This document shows, in pieces, positions 42,615 to 52,044 of a stretch of 64,000 nucleotides of DNA; position 1 is the first letter of the stretch; each line of letters opens with the position of its first letter. The stretch is from Candidatus Nitronauta litoralis (GTDB lineage: Bacteria > Nitrospinota > Nitrospinia > Nitrospinales > Nitrospinaceae): assembly GCA_015698285.1 (NCBI GenBank), contig CP048685.1, forward strand, positions 310,001-374,000. Reading direction: 5' to 3'. The notes beneath the pieces are model-generated. The model was not told the origin of the DNA. It made no database searches and worked only from the letters and a program-made list of their open reading frames with translations. Made by a program: the position numbers and the translations under genes.

Positions 42615-43347
42615 CCCAATGGGTTTTCTCCCACTTGACCGCCTCCCGGTAATGGCGATACTCCCGTTCTTTCTTTTTAAAGTCACGATGGTGAGACTGC
42701 CACTGGCCATTCCGCTTCACAGGTGGGCAGGCTTGATGACACATCTCATGAAAAATAGTGGATTCCAAAACATAATGCGGGACAAACTCCTGTTTGAGCC
42801 TGGGATGAATTCGAATCAGGTTTTTAGCTGAATCGTATGAACCAAACCTGAATGAACGCTTGTTGGGTGTCTTGACTTCCCGGCCCCATTCAATACGGGC
42901 ATCCAGCCTGCCTTTAAAATACTCCTTGTTCAACCGATCAAATATCCCCTGCAATCCGGTTTCTTCCTCCTCGACTTCGGGTTCCTTACGAGTGATGGTT
43001 GGGGTGGTCTTCTTCAAGTTTAGTAGATGTTCTTTCCCCAATTCACGGAACTTTTCCGGCACGATACTATGGCGCTCCAATCCTGAAAGCGACTTTGCCG
43101 CAAGATGCATCATGACGTTATCTTTTTCATCCTCAAAATAACCAAAATATCCTTCATTAAACATTTCAACATCCACCCGGTTTTGTCTGTTATCCAGACG
43201 AAGTTGGCCCAGGAAATCAAATCCACCTTTGCGGCAGGTGAACAAAAGCTTGAAGACGTCTTTTTCAAAGTCCTCTTCGCCAATTCCAAGGGAAACGGTT
43301 CCTGTATTCAGATTCGGGATCGTCATGCTTTCGGAGGTGGATTCCAT
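42583..43347 (-). CDS. SprT-like zinc metallopeptidase domain protein
   Basis: The C-terminal part (about 130-240) has the SprT/Spartan pattern. LNKEYFKGRLDARIEWGRE is followed by the zinc motif HEMCH (with ESTIFHEMCHQACPP) and HHRDFKKKEREYRHY, which supplies the third His. A C-terminal basic tail follows. The N-terminal 130 residues are a beta-rich region of unknown type with no signal peptide. Activity on DNA-bound proteins is known for Spartan in eukaryotes; for bacterial relatives it is inferred. 254 residues; start 43347, with an alternative Met eight codons later. Confidence 0.82.
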   Translation of the reverse strand: MESTSESMTIPNLNTGTVSLGIGEEDFEKDVFKLLFTCRKGGFDFLGQLRLDNRQNRVDVEMFNEGYFGYFEDEKDNVMMHLAAKSLSGLERHSIVPEKFRELGKEHLLNLKKTTPTITRKEPEVEEEETGLQGIFDRLNKEYFKGRLDARIEWGREVKTPNKRSFRFGSYDSAKNLIRIHPRLKQEFVPHYVLESTIFHEMCHQACPPVKRNGQWQSHHRDFKKKEREYRHYREAVKWEKTHWAKLLTPAPAG

Positions 43348-43564
43348 GATGTCTCAGAGTGAAGGTGGGAAATTCAGGTTGGACAATAGCTACAGGAGTT
43401 TACCTCTTTTGAGGCAACAGATTCAATGACTTTTTCCACCCATAGCCGGGCTTTTTTTGTTCCTTTTTCAGGCAAAAAATTAACAGAAAAAAACTTCAAA
43501 ATGTTTCATTCCCATAGTACCTGGGGACCTTTACTTTGCGTGTGGATTTATGTAAGGTGATGTC

Positions 43565-44905
43565 ATGCAAACAAGATGGCTGATGATTATTGGCCTGGTC
43601 TTTCTGACGGCGTGTTCCACCACTACTTCAACGCCACCGGAAACGGCTCAGGATGATTCCGTTATTCAGGAGAAGATTGACCGCTACCTGTCTACCACCA
43701 ATCCCGGTGAAGAGGCAGAGGTCGTCGCTGACCTGAAAAGCAGCGGTGTGACAACGGTGAAGTTGCGTGAGTTGATTCGCAAAAGGCCTTTAAGCAACAC
43801 AGGGAAGGCCGGTACTTTTATCAATCAGCCAGTAATGTCCGGGGAAAAGAAATATCCCTTCGCACTGTTTGCTCCACCCATGGAAAAGGGAAAAAAATAC
43901 CCGCTGGTTATCATCCTCCACGGTGCAGGAGGAAATGGCAAATCGACTCTCACCCGGTGGGTGAAACGTCTGGGCGATGATTTCATCATTGCCTGCCCAA
44001 GTTATCCTATGGGTGCCTGGTGGTCCTTCCGGGCCGAAGCTATGGTGTTGAACCTGATCCAGCATTTGCGTTTGAATTATCCTATTGATGCCAACAGAGT
44101 GTTGCTCGCTGGTATGTCCAATGGAGCGGTCGGCGCTTACATGCTGGGCATGTTTTACCCGGACTATTTTGCAGGCGTTGTCCCTATCGCAGGAACCATC
44201 AGCGAACGTTACATGCATTTTCTGGTCAACATGGTCAATACGCCTATCTATTCCATACAGGGAGAACATGATCCAATCTTCCCGATAAAATTTTCCCAAC
44301 GTATCCGGAAAATCATGACAACAATGAAATACCCGGCTGTATTCCGAGAGCATGACCAGAAAATATCGGCTCATGGCGGGCACTTTCTCCCTAAAAATGA
44401 AATCCCCGCGCTCGTCACCTGGATGAAAAATCAAAGACGCAAACCAAACCCGAAAGTGGTGCGGCTGGTCCGTGAAAGCAACCACATGGGACCGGTACAA
44501 TGGGCTCGAGTATCGAAAGGACTCAAACTGGCAGCCCTTCAACTTCCCGGCCCTGAAAAGGAACCCGTAAATGTTAAAGATGGAAAAATCGCAACCCTCA
44601 TCGGGCTCAAGACCGGCGACAACCAGTTTGAAATCCAGGGGAAAAATCTGCTGGAGCACGAACTCCTGCTGAACTCGGAACTGGTCGACTTTTCCAAACC
44701 CATCAAGGTCACCTTCATCGAGATCAAACAGGAAGGCAATAAACTTGTTACCGTTCCAAAAGGTGTTTCGTTTGAAGGCAAGGTGAATCCTGATATCAAC
44801 ACCCTGCTTCAAAGCTACAAGAAGCGGCGCGACCCTGATCTCTTGCATGAAGCCATTGTCCCGATTTCTGTCGAAGAAAAGGTCCAGATAGCCGCCGTTC
44901 CATGA
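43565..44905 (+). CDS. Lipoprotein with alpha/beta-hydrolase (esterase/depolymerase-like) domain
   Basis: The signal peptide ends in a lipobox (LTAC, Cys at about residue 18), so the protein is membrane-anchored outside the cytoplasm. The hydrolase domain (about 85-300) has the oxyanion region VIILHGAGGNGKSTL, the nucleophile elbow LAGMSNGAVGAYM (GxSxG with Ser in GMSNG), an acidic residue in GEHDPIFP and a His in SAHGGHF. This resembles feruloyl esterase and PHB-depolymerase relatives; the substrate is unknown. A C-terminal region of about 140 residues has no clear family. The mutS2 start overlaps the stop by four bases. Confidence 0.85.
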   Translation: MQTRWLMIIGLVFLTACSTTTSTPPETAQDDSVIQEKIDRYLSTTNPGEEAEVVADLKSSGVTTVKLRELIRKRPLSNTGKAGTFINQPVMSGEKKYPFALFAPPMEKGKKYPLVIILHGAGGNGKSTLTRWVKRLGDDFIIACPSYPMGAWWSFRAEAMVLNLIQHLRLNYPIDANRVLLAGMSNGAVGAYMLGMFYPDYFAGVVPIAGTISERYMHFLVNMVNTPIYSIQGEHDPIFPIKFSQRIRKIMTTMKYPAVFREHDQKISAHGGHFLPKNEIPALVTWMKNQRRKPNPKVVRLVRESNHMGPVQWARVSKGLKLAALQLPGPEKEPVNVKDGKIATLIGLKTGDNQFEIQGKNLLEHELLLNSELVDFSKPIKVTFIEIKQEGNKLVTVPKGVSFEGKVNPDINTLLQSYKKRRDPDLLHEAIVPISVEEKVQIAAVP

Positions 44906-47292
44906 CCCCCCCGGAAGAAAGCATTCCCTCCCTGCCGTTCACTTTGGAAAGTTCCATGTCCCTTCTGGGCTGGGATCTTGTTCGCCGTTCCCTGTCTGCA
45001 CATGCCCTGTCAGATGTCACCCGCGCGCGTTGTTTTGCTCTCATACCCGAAACAAGTTTTGAATCCGCCATCACACTCCTTAAAGAAACAGAGGCCATGC
45101 GAATTCTGCTCGACACTGCAGAGGGGCTTCCTTTAAGGACTTTCGCCGATATCGACCCAACCCTTCAGGAAGCCGAACAACACAGGATGATCGATCCGGG
45201 TCAGGGCCTTGCGGTGCTGGATCTATTGAGGCTGACTGAAAGCATTCGCAAGCGTTTAAAAAATGAGACCACACCGGATATCCTCAAAATATTTGGCACG
45301 AGATTAAACCCCATGCCTGGTTTGCTCTCGGAGCTTGATCGTTGTCTCGATCCTGAAGATGGAGTACGCGACAGCGCATCACCGGAATTAAAAGCAGCGA
45401 TCAAGGATGCGGCACAAACGAAGCAACAACTGGAAACACAGGTAAAAAAAATTATGGGATCCGCTGCCTGGAAAGACTCTTTGCAGGATGGTTACATCAC
45501 CGAACGAGAAGGACGCGCGGTCCTGCCCATCCGTTCCGATTCCAAAGGACGTGTGGAGGGAATTGTCCACGACAGTTCAGGAAGTGGCCAGACGCTTTTC
45601 ATCGAACCAACACAGGTGGTCCAACTCAACAATCAGTTAAAAATTGCCCGGATGAATGTGGAACGCGAACGGGTTCGCATTCTGGCACAACTCGCCGAAC
45701 GCATTCTGGAAGAAAAAGAACCGTTGTTAAGAAACCTGGAAAACCTTGCAGATCTGGACTTGATCCATGCCCGCGCCAATCTTGCCCGGGCGATGAAGGC
45801 CGGGCCCTTCGAGTTATCTCAATCTGGCGAGGTGGAGCTCAGGCACGCGCGCAACCCGGAACTGCTACTTTCAGGGAAAAATGTAGTTCCCAACTCCCTG
45901 CAGTGGAATCCGGACATTCGCGTGGTTATCATCTCCGGACCCAATACCGGAGGGAAAACAGTCACCCTGAAAACACTGGGACTCATGTCACTCATGGCAC
46001 GTGCCGGCCTGTTGCTCCCCGTGGATGAAGGTTCCCGCATCCCATTCTTTCCACAGGTGTATGCCGACATCGGCGATGAACAGGATATGAGCCAGGATCT
46101 TTCAACATTCTCCGGCCATTTAAAAAAGATCACCCACATCCTGGATGAAGCCGAAACCGGTGCCTTGATTCTTCTTGATGAGTTGGGGATTGCCACCGAT
46201 CCATTACAGGGAGCTGCCCTGGCCCAGGCGATCCTGATGCAGATGAAAGACCGACGCCTGATGACACTGGTCTCGACCCATTACCTGTCCTTAAAAGTCT
46301 ACGCCCAGACAGCAGAAGGGTTTACCAATGCCTGCATGGAGTTTGACCTGAATTCGATGACCCCCACGTTCCGACTGGTATTTGGCGCGCCAGGCCAGAG
46401 TGCCGCTCTTGAAACCGCTGAGCGGCTTGGACTTGACCCTGAAATCATCCGGAAATCACGTGAATTATACGATCGTGAAGACCATCGCGCAGAGGTCTTA
46501 CTTGATGAGCTCACACTCCAAAAACAGAATCTGGAATATCAACTCAAGGAGCTGGAGGACCAGAAAGAGCAGACCCGCCAGGCCTTACAGGAACAAAACC
46601 AGATACGGGCCCGATTGCGAAAACAGGAAGTGGATTTCAAGCGGGAGAAAAACCAGAAGTTACAGGCTCAGTTGCGCGACTCAAAGAAGGAAATCCGTAA
46701 ATTGATTGAAGAGGCACGCGGAACCAAAAGCGTAAAACAATTGCGAGGCACGGAAAAACGTTTACAAGCCATGGGAAGAGCGGCGGGAAACATCCCATCA
46801 GAGCGGCGGGCTCTTTATACAATACCGGCCAGTAAACTCAAAAAAGGGGACGAAGTTATAGTCGATGGTTACGACGCAATCGGGATTCTGGAGGAAGACC
46901 CGATCAGTAAAAGCAAAGTACAGGTTCGACTTGGTAACTTTTTCACTACAGTTGAAGTCAAACGGTTGTTTGGTCACACACAAGGACACCGGACTCGACC
47001 AAGGGAGAGTGAAACCCCTCAAGTCAGTATTCAGACGGAAACACATCAGGCACCCAAGACCACCTGCGATCTTAGAGGCAAAACAGTTGAAGAAGCCTTG
47101 CAGGAGCTTGAACTTTTCCTGAGTCAGGCGGTGGTCAATAAATGTCCACGAGTTCGGTTGATCCATGGACATGGAATGGGCAAAGTCAAAGAACTTGTGC
47201 GGGATTATCTGGGGTCAACGGGAATCGGAAAAAAGTTTGAGCCGGCTTCACGCGAGGAGGGAGGAGACGGTGTCACCATTGTGGAGTTTTGA
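44902..47292 (+). CDS. mutS2: MutS2 family ATPase/endonuclease
   Basis: Homologue of MutS without the mismatch domain; in other bacteria it suppresses recombination and splits collided ribosomes. The Walker A is GPNTGGKTVTLKTLGLM near residue 346, followed by DIGDEQDMSQDLSTFSGHLK and Walker B ALILLDELGIATDP with STHYLSLK. A long coiled coil (about 520-630) precedes a KOW-like part and the C-terminal Smr domain (DLRGKTVEEAL and IHGHGMGK). 796 residues, standard. It overlaps the lipoprotein gene by ATGA, so the two are translated together though the functions are unrelated. Confidence 0.95.
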   Translation: MTPPEESIPSLPFTLESSMSLLGWDLVRRSLSAHALSDVTRARCFALIPETSFESAITLLKETEAMRILLDTAEGLPLRTFADIDPTLQEAEQHRMIDPGQGLAVLDLLRLTESIRKRLKNETTPDILKIFGTRLNPMPGLLSELDRCLDPEDGVRDSASPELKAAIKDAAQTKQQLETQVKKIMGSAAWKDSLQDGYITEREGRAVLPIRSDSKGRVEGIVHDSSGSGQTLFIEPTQVVQLNNQLKIARMNVERERVRILAQLAERILEEKEPLLRNLENLADLDLIHARANLARAMKAGPFELSQSGEVELRHARNPELLLSGKNVVPNSLQWNPDIRVVIISGPNTGGKTVTLKTLGLMSLMARAGLLLPVDEGSRIPFFPQVYADIGDEQDMSQDLSTFSGHLKKITHILDEAETGALILLDELGIATDPLQGAALAQAILMQMKDRRLMTLVSTHYLSLKVYAQTAEGFTNACMEFDLNSMTPTFRLVFGAPGQSAALETAERLGLDPEIIRKSRELYDREDHRAEVLLDELTLQKQNLEYQLKELEDQKEQTRQALQEQNQIRARLRKQEVDFKREKNQKLQAQLRDSKKEIRKLIEEARGTKSVKQLRGTEKRLQAMGRAAGNIPSERRALYTIPASKLKKGDEVIVDGYDAIGILEEDPISKSKVQVRLGNFFTTVEVKRLFGHTQGHRTRPRESETPQVSIQTETHQAPKTTCDLRGKTVEEALQELELFLSQAVVNKCPRVRLIHGHGMGKVKELVRDYLGSTGIGKKFEPASREEGGDGVTIVEF

Positions 47293-47315
47293 TGATAAGC
47301 GCTTTATGCAGGAAC

Positions 47316-47975
47316 TCAGTTATCGCTTTTTGTGCGTGCAATAAACAACGTGCCTATAAAAGTTTTTTCCGACCCCTTGATTCGAACAACCTCATCCGAT
47401 TCCTTCCAAAGCCCGGAAGCATCCACTAAAAACTCCATTGAGGGCACTTCATAGGAAAGGACAGAGTCATCATTTGTTAAAAGAGTCACAGGGAAATTGA
47501 TAGTCGCACGGGGTCCGATTCTACGAGTGGTGATAGGAGGTAATTTTGTCTCATGATCTTTTTCAGGGATTAGAGATTTCAGGGACTTACCCAGAAGATT
47601 TTCACGCTCATAACCCAATTGGGAAACCGCAGGGTTGGCGAAAAAAATCTTTCCCTCTTCATCCACTTCAAGAATAATATCGTAGGAATTTTCGACAATG
47701 GTCCTGTAACGCGTCGCATTTTTTTCAGCCTGTATTTCTATTTCTTTCCAATCCTCCATCAGCATTTTCATGAGCGCGGCGGAAGGCCCCAGCAATGCCA
47801 ATGCCGTTACCCCAATAGAGACAAAAACTTCAAGAGTGTGTTTTGCAACGGGGCTCATACCCGTGGTCAGCGAATCCGACATCCCGAAAAACCATAAGGC
47901 CCATAGAAATGCGGCCCCTCCAACCACAAAGGCCATCAGTCTCACTAGCTTTGGCTTGATACTCTCAAAATCCAT
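47316..47975 (-). CDS. Membrane-anchored PAS-domain protein
   Basis: Two membrane helices (about 12-32 and 45-65) are followed by a short linker helix and one PAS domain (about 88-205, with RTIVENSYDIILEVDEEGKI and FANPAVSQLGYERENLLGKS). No kinase, cyclase or methyl-accepting domain follows; the 219-residue protein ends after PAS. It might report to a separate kinase or be a shortened sensor. It is convergent with mutS2 and lies 27 bases after the M16 protease stop on the same strand, so it may be... transcribed after it only if read from the right: in transcription order it precedes nothing else here. Confidence 0.8.
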   Translation of the reverse strand: MDFESIKPKLVRLMAFVVGGAAFLWALWFFGMSDSLTTGMSPVAKHTLEVFVSIGVTALALLGPSAALMKMLMEDWKEIEIQAEKNATRYRTIVENSYDIILEVDEEGKIFFANPAVSQLGYERENLLGKSLKSLIPEKDHETKLPPITTRRIGPRATINFPVTLLTNDDSVLSYEVPSMEFLVDASGLWKESDEVVRIKGSEKTFIGTLFIARTKSDN

Positions 47976-48002
47976 TTTGAACCATCAGAAAAACAAACCC
48001 TA

Positions 48003-50924
48003 TCAATTAAAAACCTGCACCAGATGCTTGAAGCGTTTCTTTTCTTTTTTTATTTTTGATTCATTTCCCAAAACGCAGACTCGCCCTTCATCCCTAAGCT
48101 GCTTGAATAATCCCGCGAACTCCTTCACATCTTTCAATGTAACTGAAAACAACTCGTCGCGCCGTTTTTGTCGAATATCACGGGACAACCCAGTAAGGTA
48201 TTCCGTCTTGGAAATCGCCCCTTTACGATCAGGAGTCAATGGAGGATCAAGATGCCCGACAGCTCCGATGACAATCTTTTCCAACTCCTTGTTAGACAAC
48301 TCAAGCTGTTCCAGAAAATCACCTATCCCGTCAAACACATCCAGAGTCTCACCTAAATTTGGGTCACGGTAGGAAACCACCCCAAGGTCTCCGGTGAAAG
48401 AATCAAAACTCAGAGAACAGCCATAAGCCCCGCCCTGAACGCGAACCCGATCCCACAAATACCCGGTACGTAAAATGGCTTTAACGGCTTCAAATTTCCC
48501 TGTGTATTCAAACCCCAGGTCGTATAAGTTTATTCCCTTGCCAACATACTGAATCGTGCTTGTCGTAAGAAAAGCTTCGTCCTCTGATGGCCCCTTTACG
48601 TTCCATTGTTCCTCGTTGGACACACCGGCAGGAAGAACATCAGCCATTTGTTCTGCACTTTTTTGCAGCTTGTTGAGATCCTTTCCTTTCGCTGTCAGGT
48701 TGACCAACAGGTTGTCTTGCGTAAACACCCAGGCCGCGACCTGTTCAAATTCGGCAGCCACTTTAGCCGGATCCTTTTCAGCCCGTTCCAAAAGCTCTTT
48801 GATAAAGTAGTGATAGGTCAACCCATCGGTTGTTTCATCGAAACGCCCCAGGTTGGATCCATAGGCCTGCAAACGGGCCAACACGTACTGGTTGCCATGG
48901 GGAATAATAGATGCCTCCAGGTTCGCCCGAGTGCTCCTCAAAATTTCCAGTAGCCGCTTATGATCCTTAAAACTGCGGTCCACCAAAACTTCCTGAAACA
49001 GATCAAACAGTTCCCCGGACTTTTCCATCAATGCGGTGCCTGAAATATTTAAATACGACCTGACCTTGTGGCGGTCGGCCAATGGAGAAAAGGAATAATG
49101 TGCCCCCGACATCCCGCCTGTGTTAATTCCAATCTGCTTTGACAATTCGACGTAATCCCGCTTTTTCGTACCCATACCCAGAATGAGTCGTCCCAGCAGG
49201 GGAAGATACTGAATATGGTCCTGGGGTACTGCGCGAGTATCAAAACACATCTGGGTGTACGCGATCTTGTTGGTGAACAGATCGTGAAACAACACCTGTG
49301 GACTGCCCTTCTTTTTAATTTCCAGCGGATATTCCTGGGACTCCCGATTACAATCTCCCAAAGATAGAGTGGGCAGAGATTCCAGTGCCTCGGGTGGGTC
49401 TGGAGTTATTTGCATTTCCTGCAGGATTCGGGTTTTTTCCACCAGTTGATCGAGTTGCTGATCGTTCATCGTCTTTTTCACTTCACGTAAACGTTTGCGG
49501 GTCTTGGCGGCTTCCTTCTCTTCAAGACCCGGCTTGGGTGTGAGCACAACAATACTTTGATGTTTGTTATTGAGGAGGTATTTTTCTATCAGTTTTTCAA
49601 AATAACCGTCTGGAGCCCGCTTTTTTATTTTTTTCATCAATCGGTCGTACTTTAGATGCATCATGGGATCCTCATCGTACAACCAGGAACCCAGGGCGTG
49701 AATGTTATACACAATCCCTTTTGGAAAACCACCGAAGTTGGCTTCACGCAGTTTAAAATCGATGGTGTTGATTGATGACTTGATCACATCCGGGTCAATC
49801 CCATCTTCTGCCAGGCTTTTTAATGTGCTGAAGATCAGATCCAGTATTTTGGTTTCGTTCTCAGCTTCCGTACCTTTTAATCCCACCGCCATCATGGTTT
49901 CGGCTCGGTTATCATCAAACCCACCGCCAATGACTTCTGTCCCGAGTTCTGATTCCATCAGGGCCTTGCGTAGGGGCGATGCTGCTGTTCCGAGTAGAAT
50001 GTGACTGAGAATCTCCATTCCCATGCAATGCTCATGATTGGTCGATTTACCGAGCTTCATTCCCAGAACTATGAAGGTCTTCTTCTCCAGAGACTCGTCC
50101 TTGGATACTGCATATGAAATCTCGCGGCGTTTAGGCTTGCTGAATTTTCGTTGAAACTGGATGGTGGAATCTACAACCTGCTTAGAAAAACGGCTGAGGT
50201 ATTGTTCATCGATGAACTTGAGGCATGAGGCGATCTCGCAATCCCCGTAAATGAACAACCGGCTGTTGGAAGGATGGTAATAACGCGTGTGGAAATCCTT
50301 AAACTCCTGATAGGTCAATTCCGGAATGTCTTTGGGGTCTCCTCCGGATTCGTAGCCGTATGTAGTTTTAGGAAATAAGGAATGCGCAAGGTAACGATCG
50401 AGAATATTTTCCGGACTGGAAAACACTCCTTTCATCTCATTAAATACAACTCCTTTGTATTCAAGATCCGCATCTTTGTCCGTCAATTCATAATGCCAGC
50501 CTTCCTGCATGAAAGTTTCTTCCGTGATTCGTGGAAAGAAAACAGCATCCAGGTAAACATGCATGAGGTTCAAAAAATCCTTTTCATTCCGGCTGGCCAC
50601 CGGGTACATGGTCTTGTCCGGAAACGTCATCGCATTCAGAAAAGTCTGCAAACTCCCTTTCATCAATTCGACAAATGGCTCCTTGACTGGAAACTGTTTA
50701 CTCCCGCACAAAACACTGTGCTCCAGGATGTGGGCTACACCGCGGTCGTTTGCCGGCGGAGTGCGCAGGGTGATACTGAATACCTTGTTGTCGTCCTCGC
50801 AATCCATGAACATTAACTGTGCTCCGGATTTTTCGTGCTCAAACATCAAGGTTTCGGCCTGGATTTCTTTTATGGGCTCACGCCGGACCAGCCGAAATCC
50901 GTGCAAGCTATCGTTTAATTCCAT
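48003..50924 (-). CDS. M16C metalloprotease (presequence protease-like)
   Basis: Large zinc peptidase of the PreP/Cym1 type that degrades unstructured peptides in an enclosed chamber. The inverted zinc motif HILEH is present (GVAHILEHSVLCGS), with the downstream acidic ligand region (YKGVVFNEMKGVFSSPE). Four M16 modules follow in about 970 residues, the last with GGAYGCSLSFD, typical of M16C. No signal peptide, so cytoplasmic. I chose ATG 50924 (973 residues); GTG or TTG codons upstream to 50987 could add up to 21 residues, with no clear ribosome site. Transcription continues toward the PAS gene. Confidence 0.9.
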   Translation of the reverse strand: MELNDSLHGFRLVRREPIKEIQAETLMFEHEKSGAQLMFMDCEDDNKVFSITLRTPPANDRGVAHILEHSVLCGSKQFPVKEPFVELMKGSLQTFLNAMTFPDKTMYPVASRNEKDFLNLMHVYLDAVFFPRITEETFMQEGWHYELTDKDADLEYKGVVFNEMKGVFSSPENILDRYLAHSLFPKTTYGYESGGDPKDIPELTYQEFKDFHTRYYHPSNSRLFIYGDCEIASCLKFIDEQYLSRFSKQVVDSTIQFQRKFSKPKRREISYAVSKDESLEKKTFIVLGMKLGKSTNHEHCMGMEILSHILLGTAASPLRKALMESELGTEVIGGGFDDNRAETMMAVGLKGTEAENETKILDLIFSTLKSLAEDGIDPDVIKSSINTIDFKLREANFGGFPKGIVYNIHALGSWLYDEDPMMHLKYDRLMKKIKKRAPDGYFEKLIEKYLLNNKHQSIVVLTPKPGLEEKEAAKTRKRLREVKKTMNDQQLDQLVEKTRILQEMQITPDPPEALESLPTLSLGDCNRESQEYPLEIKKKGSPQVLFHDLFTNKIAYTQMCFDTRAVPQDHIQYLPLLGRLILGMGTKKRDYVELSKQIGINTGGMSGAHYSFSPLADRHKVRSYLNISGTALMEKSGELFDLFQEVLVDRSFKDHKRLLEILRSTRANLEASIIPHGNQYVLARLQAYGSNLGRFDETTDGLTYHYFIKELLERAEKDPAKVAAEFEQVAAWVFTQDNLLVNLTAKGKDLNKLQKSAEQMADVLPAGVSNEEQWNVKGPSEDEAFLTTSTIQYVGKGINLYDLGFEYTGKFEAVKAILRTGYLWDRVRVQGGAYGCSLSFDSFTGDLGVVSYRDPNLGETLDVFDGIGDFLEQLELSNKELEKIVIGAVGHLDPPLTPDRKGAISKTEYLTGLSRDIRQKRRDELFSVTLKDVKEFAGLFKQLRDEGRVCVLGNESKIKKEKKRFKHLVQVFN

Positions 50925-51113
50925 TTTCACTTGGATTCTCTTATTTGAAAGGGGCGGTTTTGCCGGGACCCCGGTTAATTCAGGCAAACTAAACAGTCAT
51001 TTTTTACTTCTTCAGGCAAGAATGTAAAGGATACCATAGCCGGGAAAGGGAACCAATATTGTCATAACTCCAAAATCAATAAACAACACAACAGAGTTTT
51101 CGATGGTTGCTGA

Positions 51114-51878
51114 CTATTTCAGCTTAAGACCAATCGGGCAATGATCCGAACCCATAACCTCCGGGGAAATGAAGGCATCCTGCACCTGTTTGACCAGGTC
51201 CGGGGTCACAAAAAAATAATCAATACGCCAACCGATGTTCCGGGCTCTTGCGTTGGCGCGGTATGTCCACCAGGAATAATGGTCCGACTCATCGGGGTGC
51301 AACTGGCGAAATGTGTCGATGTACCCATGAGAAAGAAATTTATCGACCCAGGCCCGCTCTTCCGGCAGGAACCCTGAGTTTTTTTCATTCTGTTTCGGGT
51401 TTTTCAGGTCGATGGCCTGATGCGCTGTATTGACGTCCCCACAGATGACCAGGTTTTTTCCTTCACTTCGCAGATCCTCGCAATGCTGCAAAAAGGCGTC
51501 GTAAAATTCCATCTTATACTGCAACCGCTCTGGCCCACTGGTTCCGTTGGGAAAATACACATTGAATAAATCAAATTTTGCAAATTCGTGCCTGAGAATT
51601 CGTCCCTCAGAATCGAAACGCTCAATCCCCATTCCATGGTGAACTGCTTTGGGTTTCTTTTTTGTGAAGGTTGCGACTCCACTGTAGCCCTTCCGTTGAG
51701 CAGGATTCCAATCCATCTGATATCCCTCAATTTCAAGGACCTCTTTCGGGACCTGGTTGACCTCAGCCTTCACCTCCTGCAGACACACGATATCTGGCGA
51801 TTCTTTTTTCACCCAATCCGCAAACCCTTTTTTGGTGGCAGCGCGGATACCATTGATATTCCAACTGTACAACAGCAT
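51114..51878 (-). CDS. xthA: Exodeoxyribonuclease III
   Basis: AP endonuclease and 3'-5' exonuclease of base-excision repair. Motifs in order: YSWNINGIRAATKKGFADW (Asn metal site), DIVCLQEVKAE (Glu), FNVYFPNG, VICGDVNTAHQAIDL (Asp/Asn), WWTYR and the C-terminal catalytic GSDHCPIGL. 254 residues. Transcribed alone. Confidence 0.96.
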   Translation of the reverse strand: MLLYSWNINGIRAATKKGFADWVKKESPDIVCLQEVKAEVNQVPKEVLEIEGYQMDWNPAQRKGYSGVATFTKKKPKAVHHGMGIERFDSEGRILRHEFAKFDLFNVYFPNGTSGPERLQYKMEFYDAFLQHCEDLRSEGKNLVICGDVNTAHQAIDLKNPKQNEKNSGFLPEERAWVDKFLSHGYIDTFRQLHPDESDHYSWWTYRANARARNIGWRIDYFFVTPDLVKQVQDAFISPEVMGSDHCPIGLKLK

Positions 51879-52044
51879 ATTACTTCCTCTTTCTTCTCTT
51901 CATTTTCCCTTTAACAAAAGAGGTCATCTTAGTCTCGGGACAATCCTCTGTCAATGAACCTTCCAAGGGAAATTCTGAAAATATCCTGCGATAAACTTAT
52001 AATGGAAACATTGATTTCCTTGATTCCTTTTTCCAGAAAATACA

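Noticed and set aside
43790-44848. Long open frame of 352 codons on the minus strand
   Set aside because: It is fully antisense to the lipoprotein esterase, which has a lipobox, a catalytic triad and translational coupling to mutS2. The antisense product has no family likeness.
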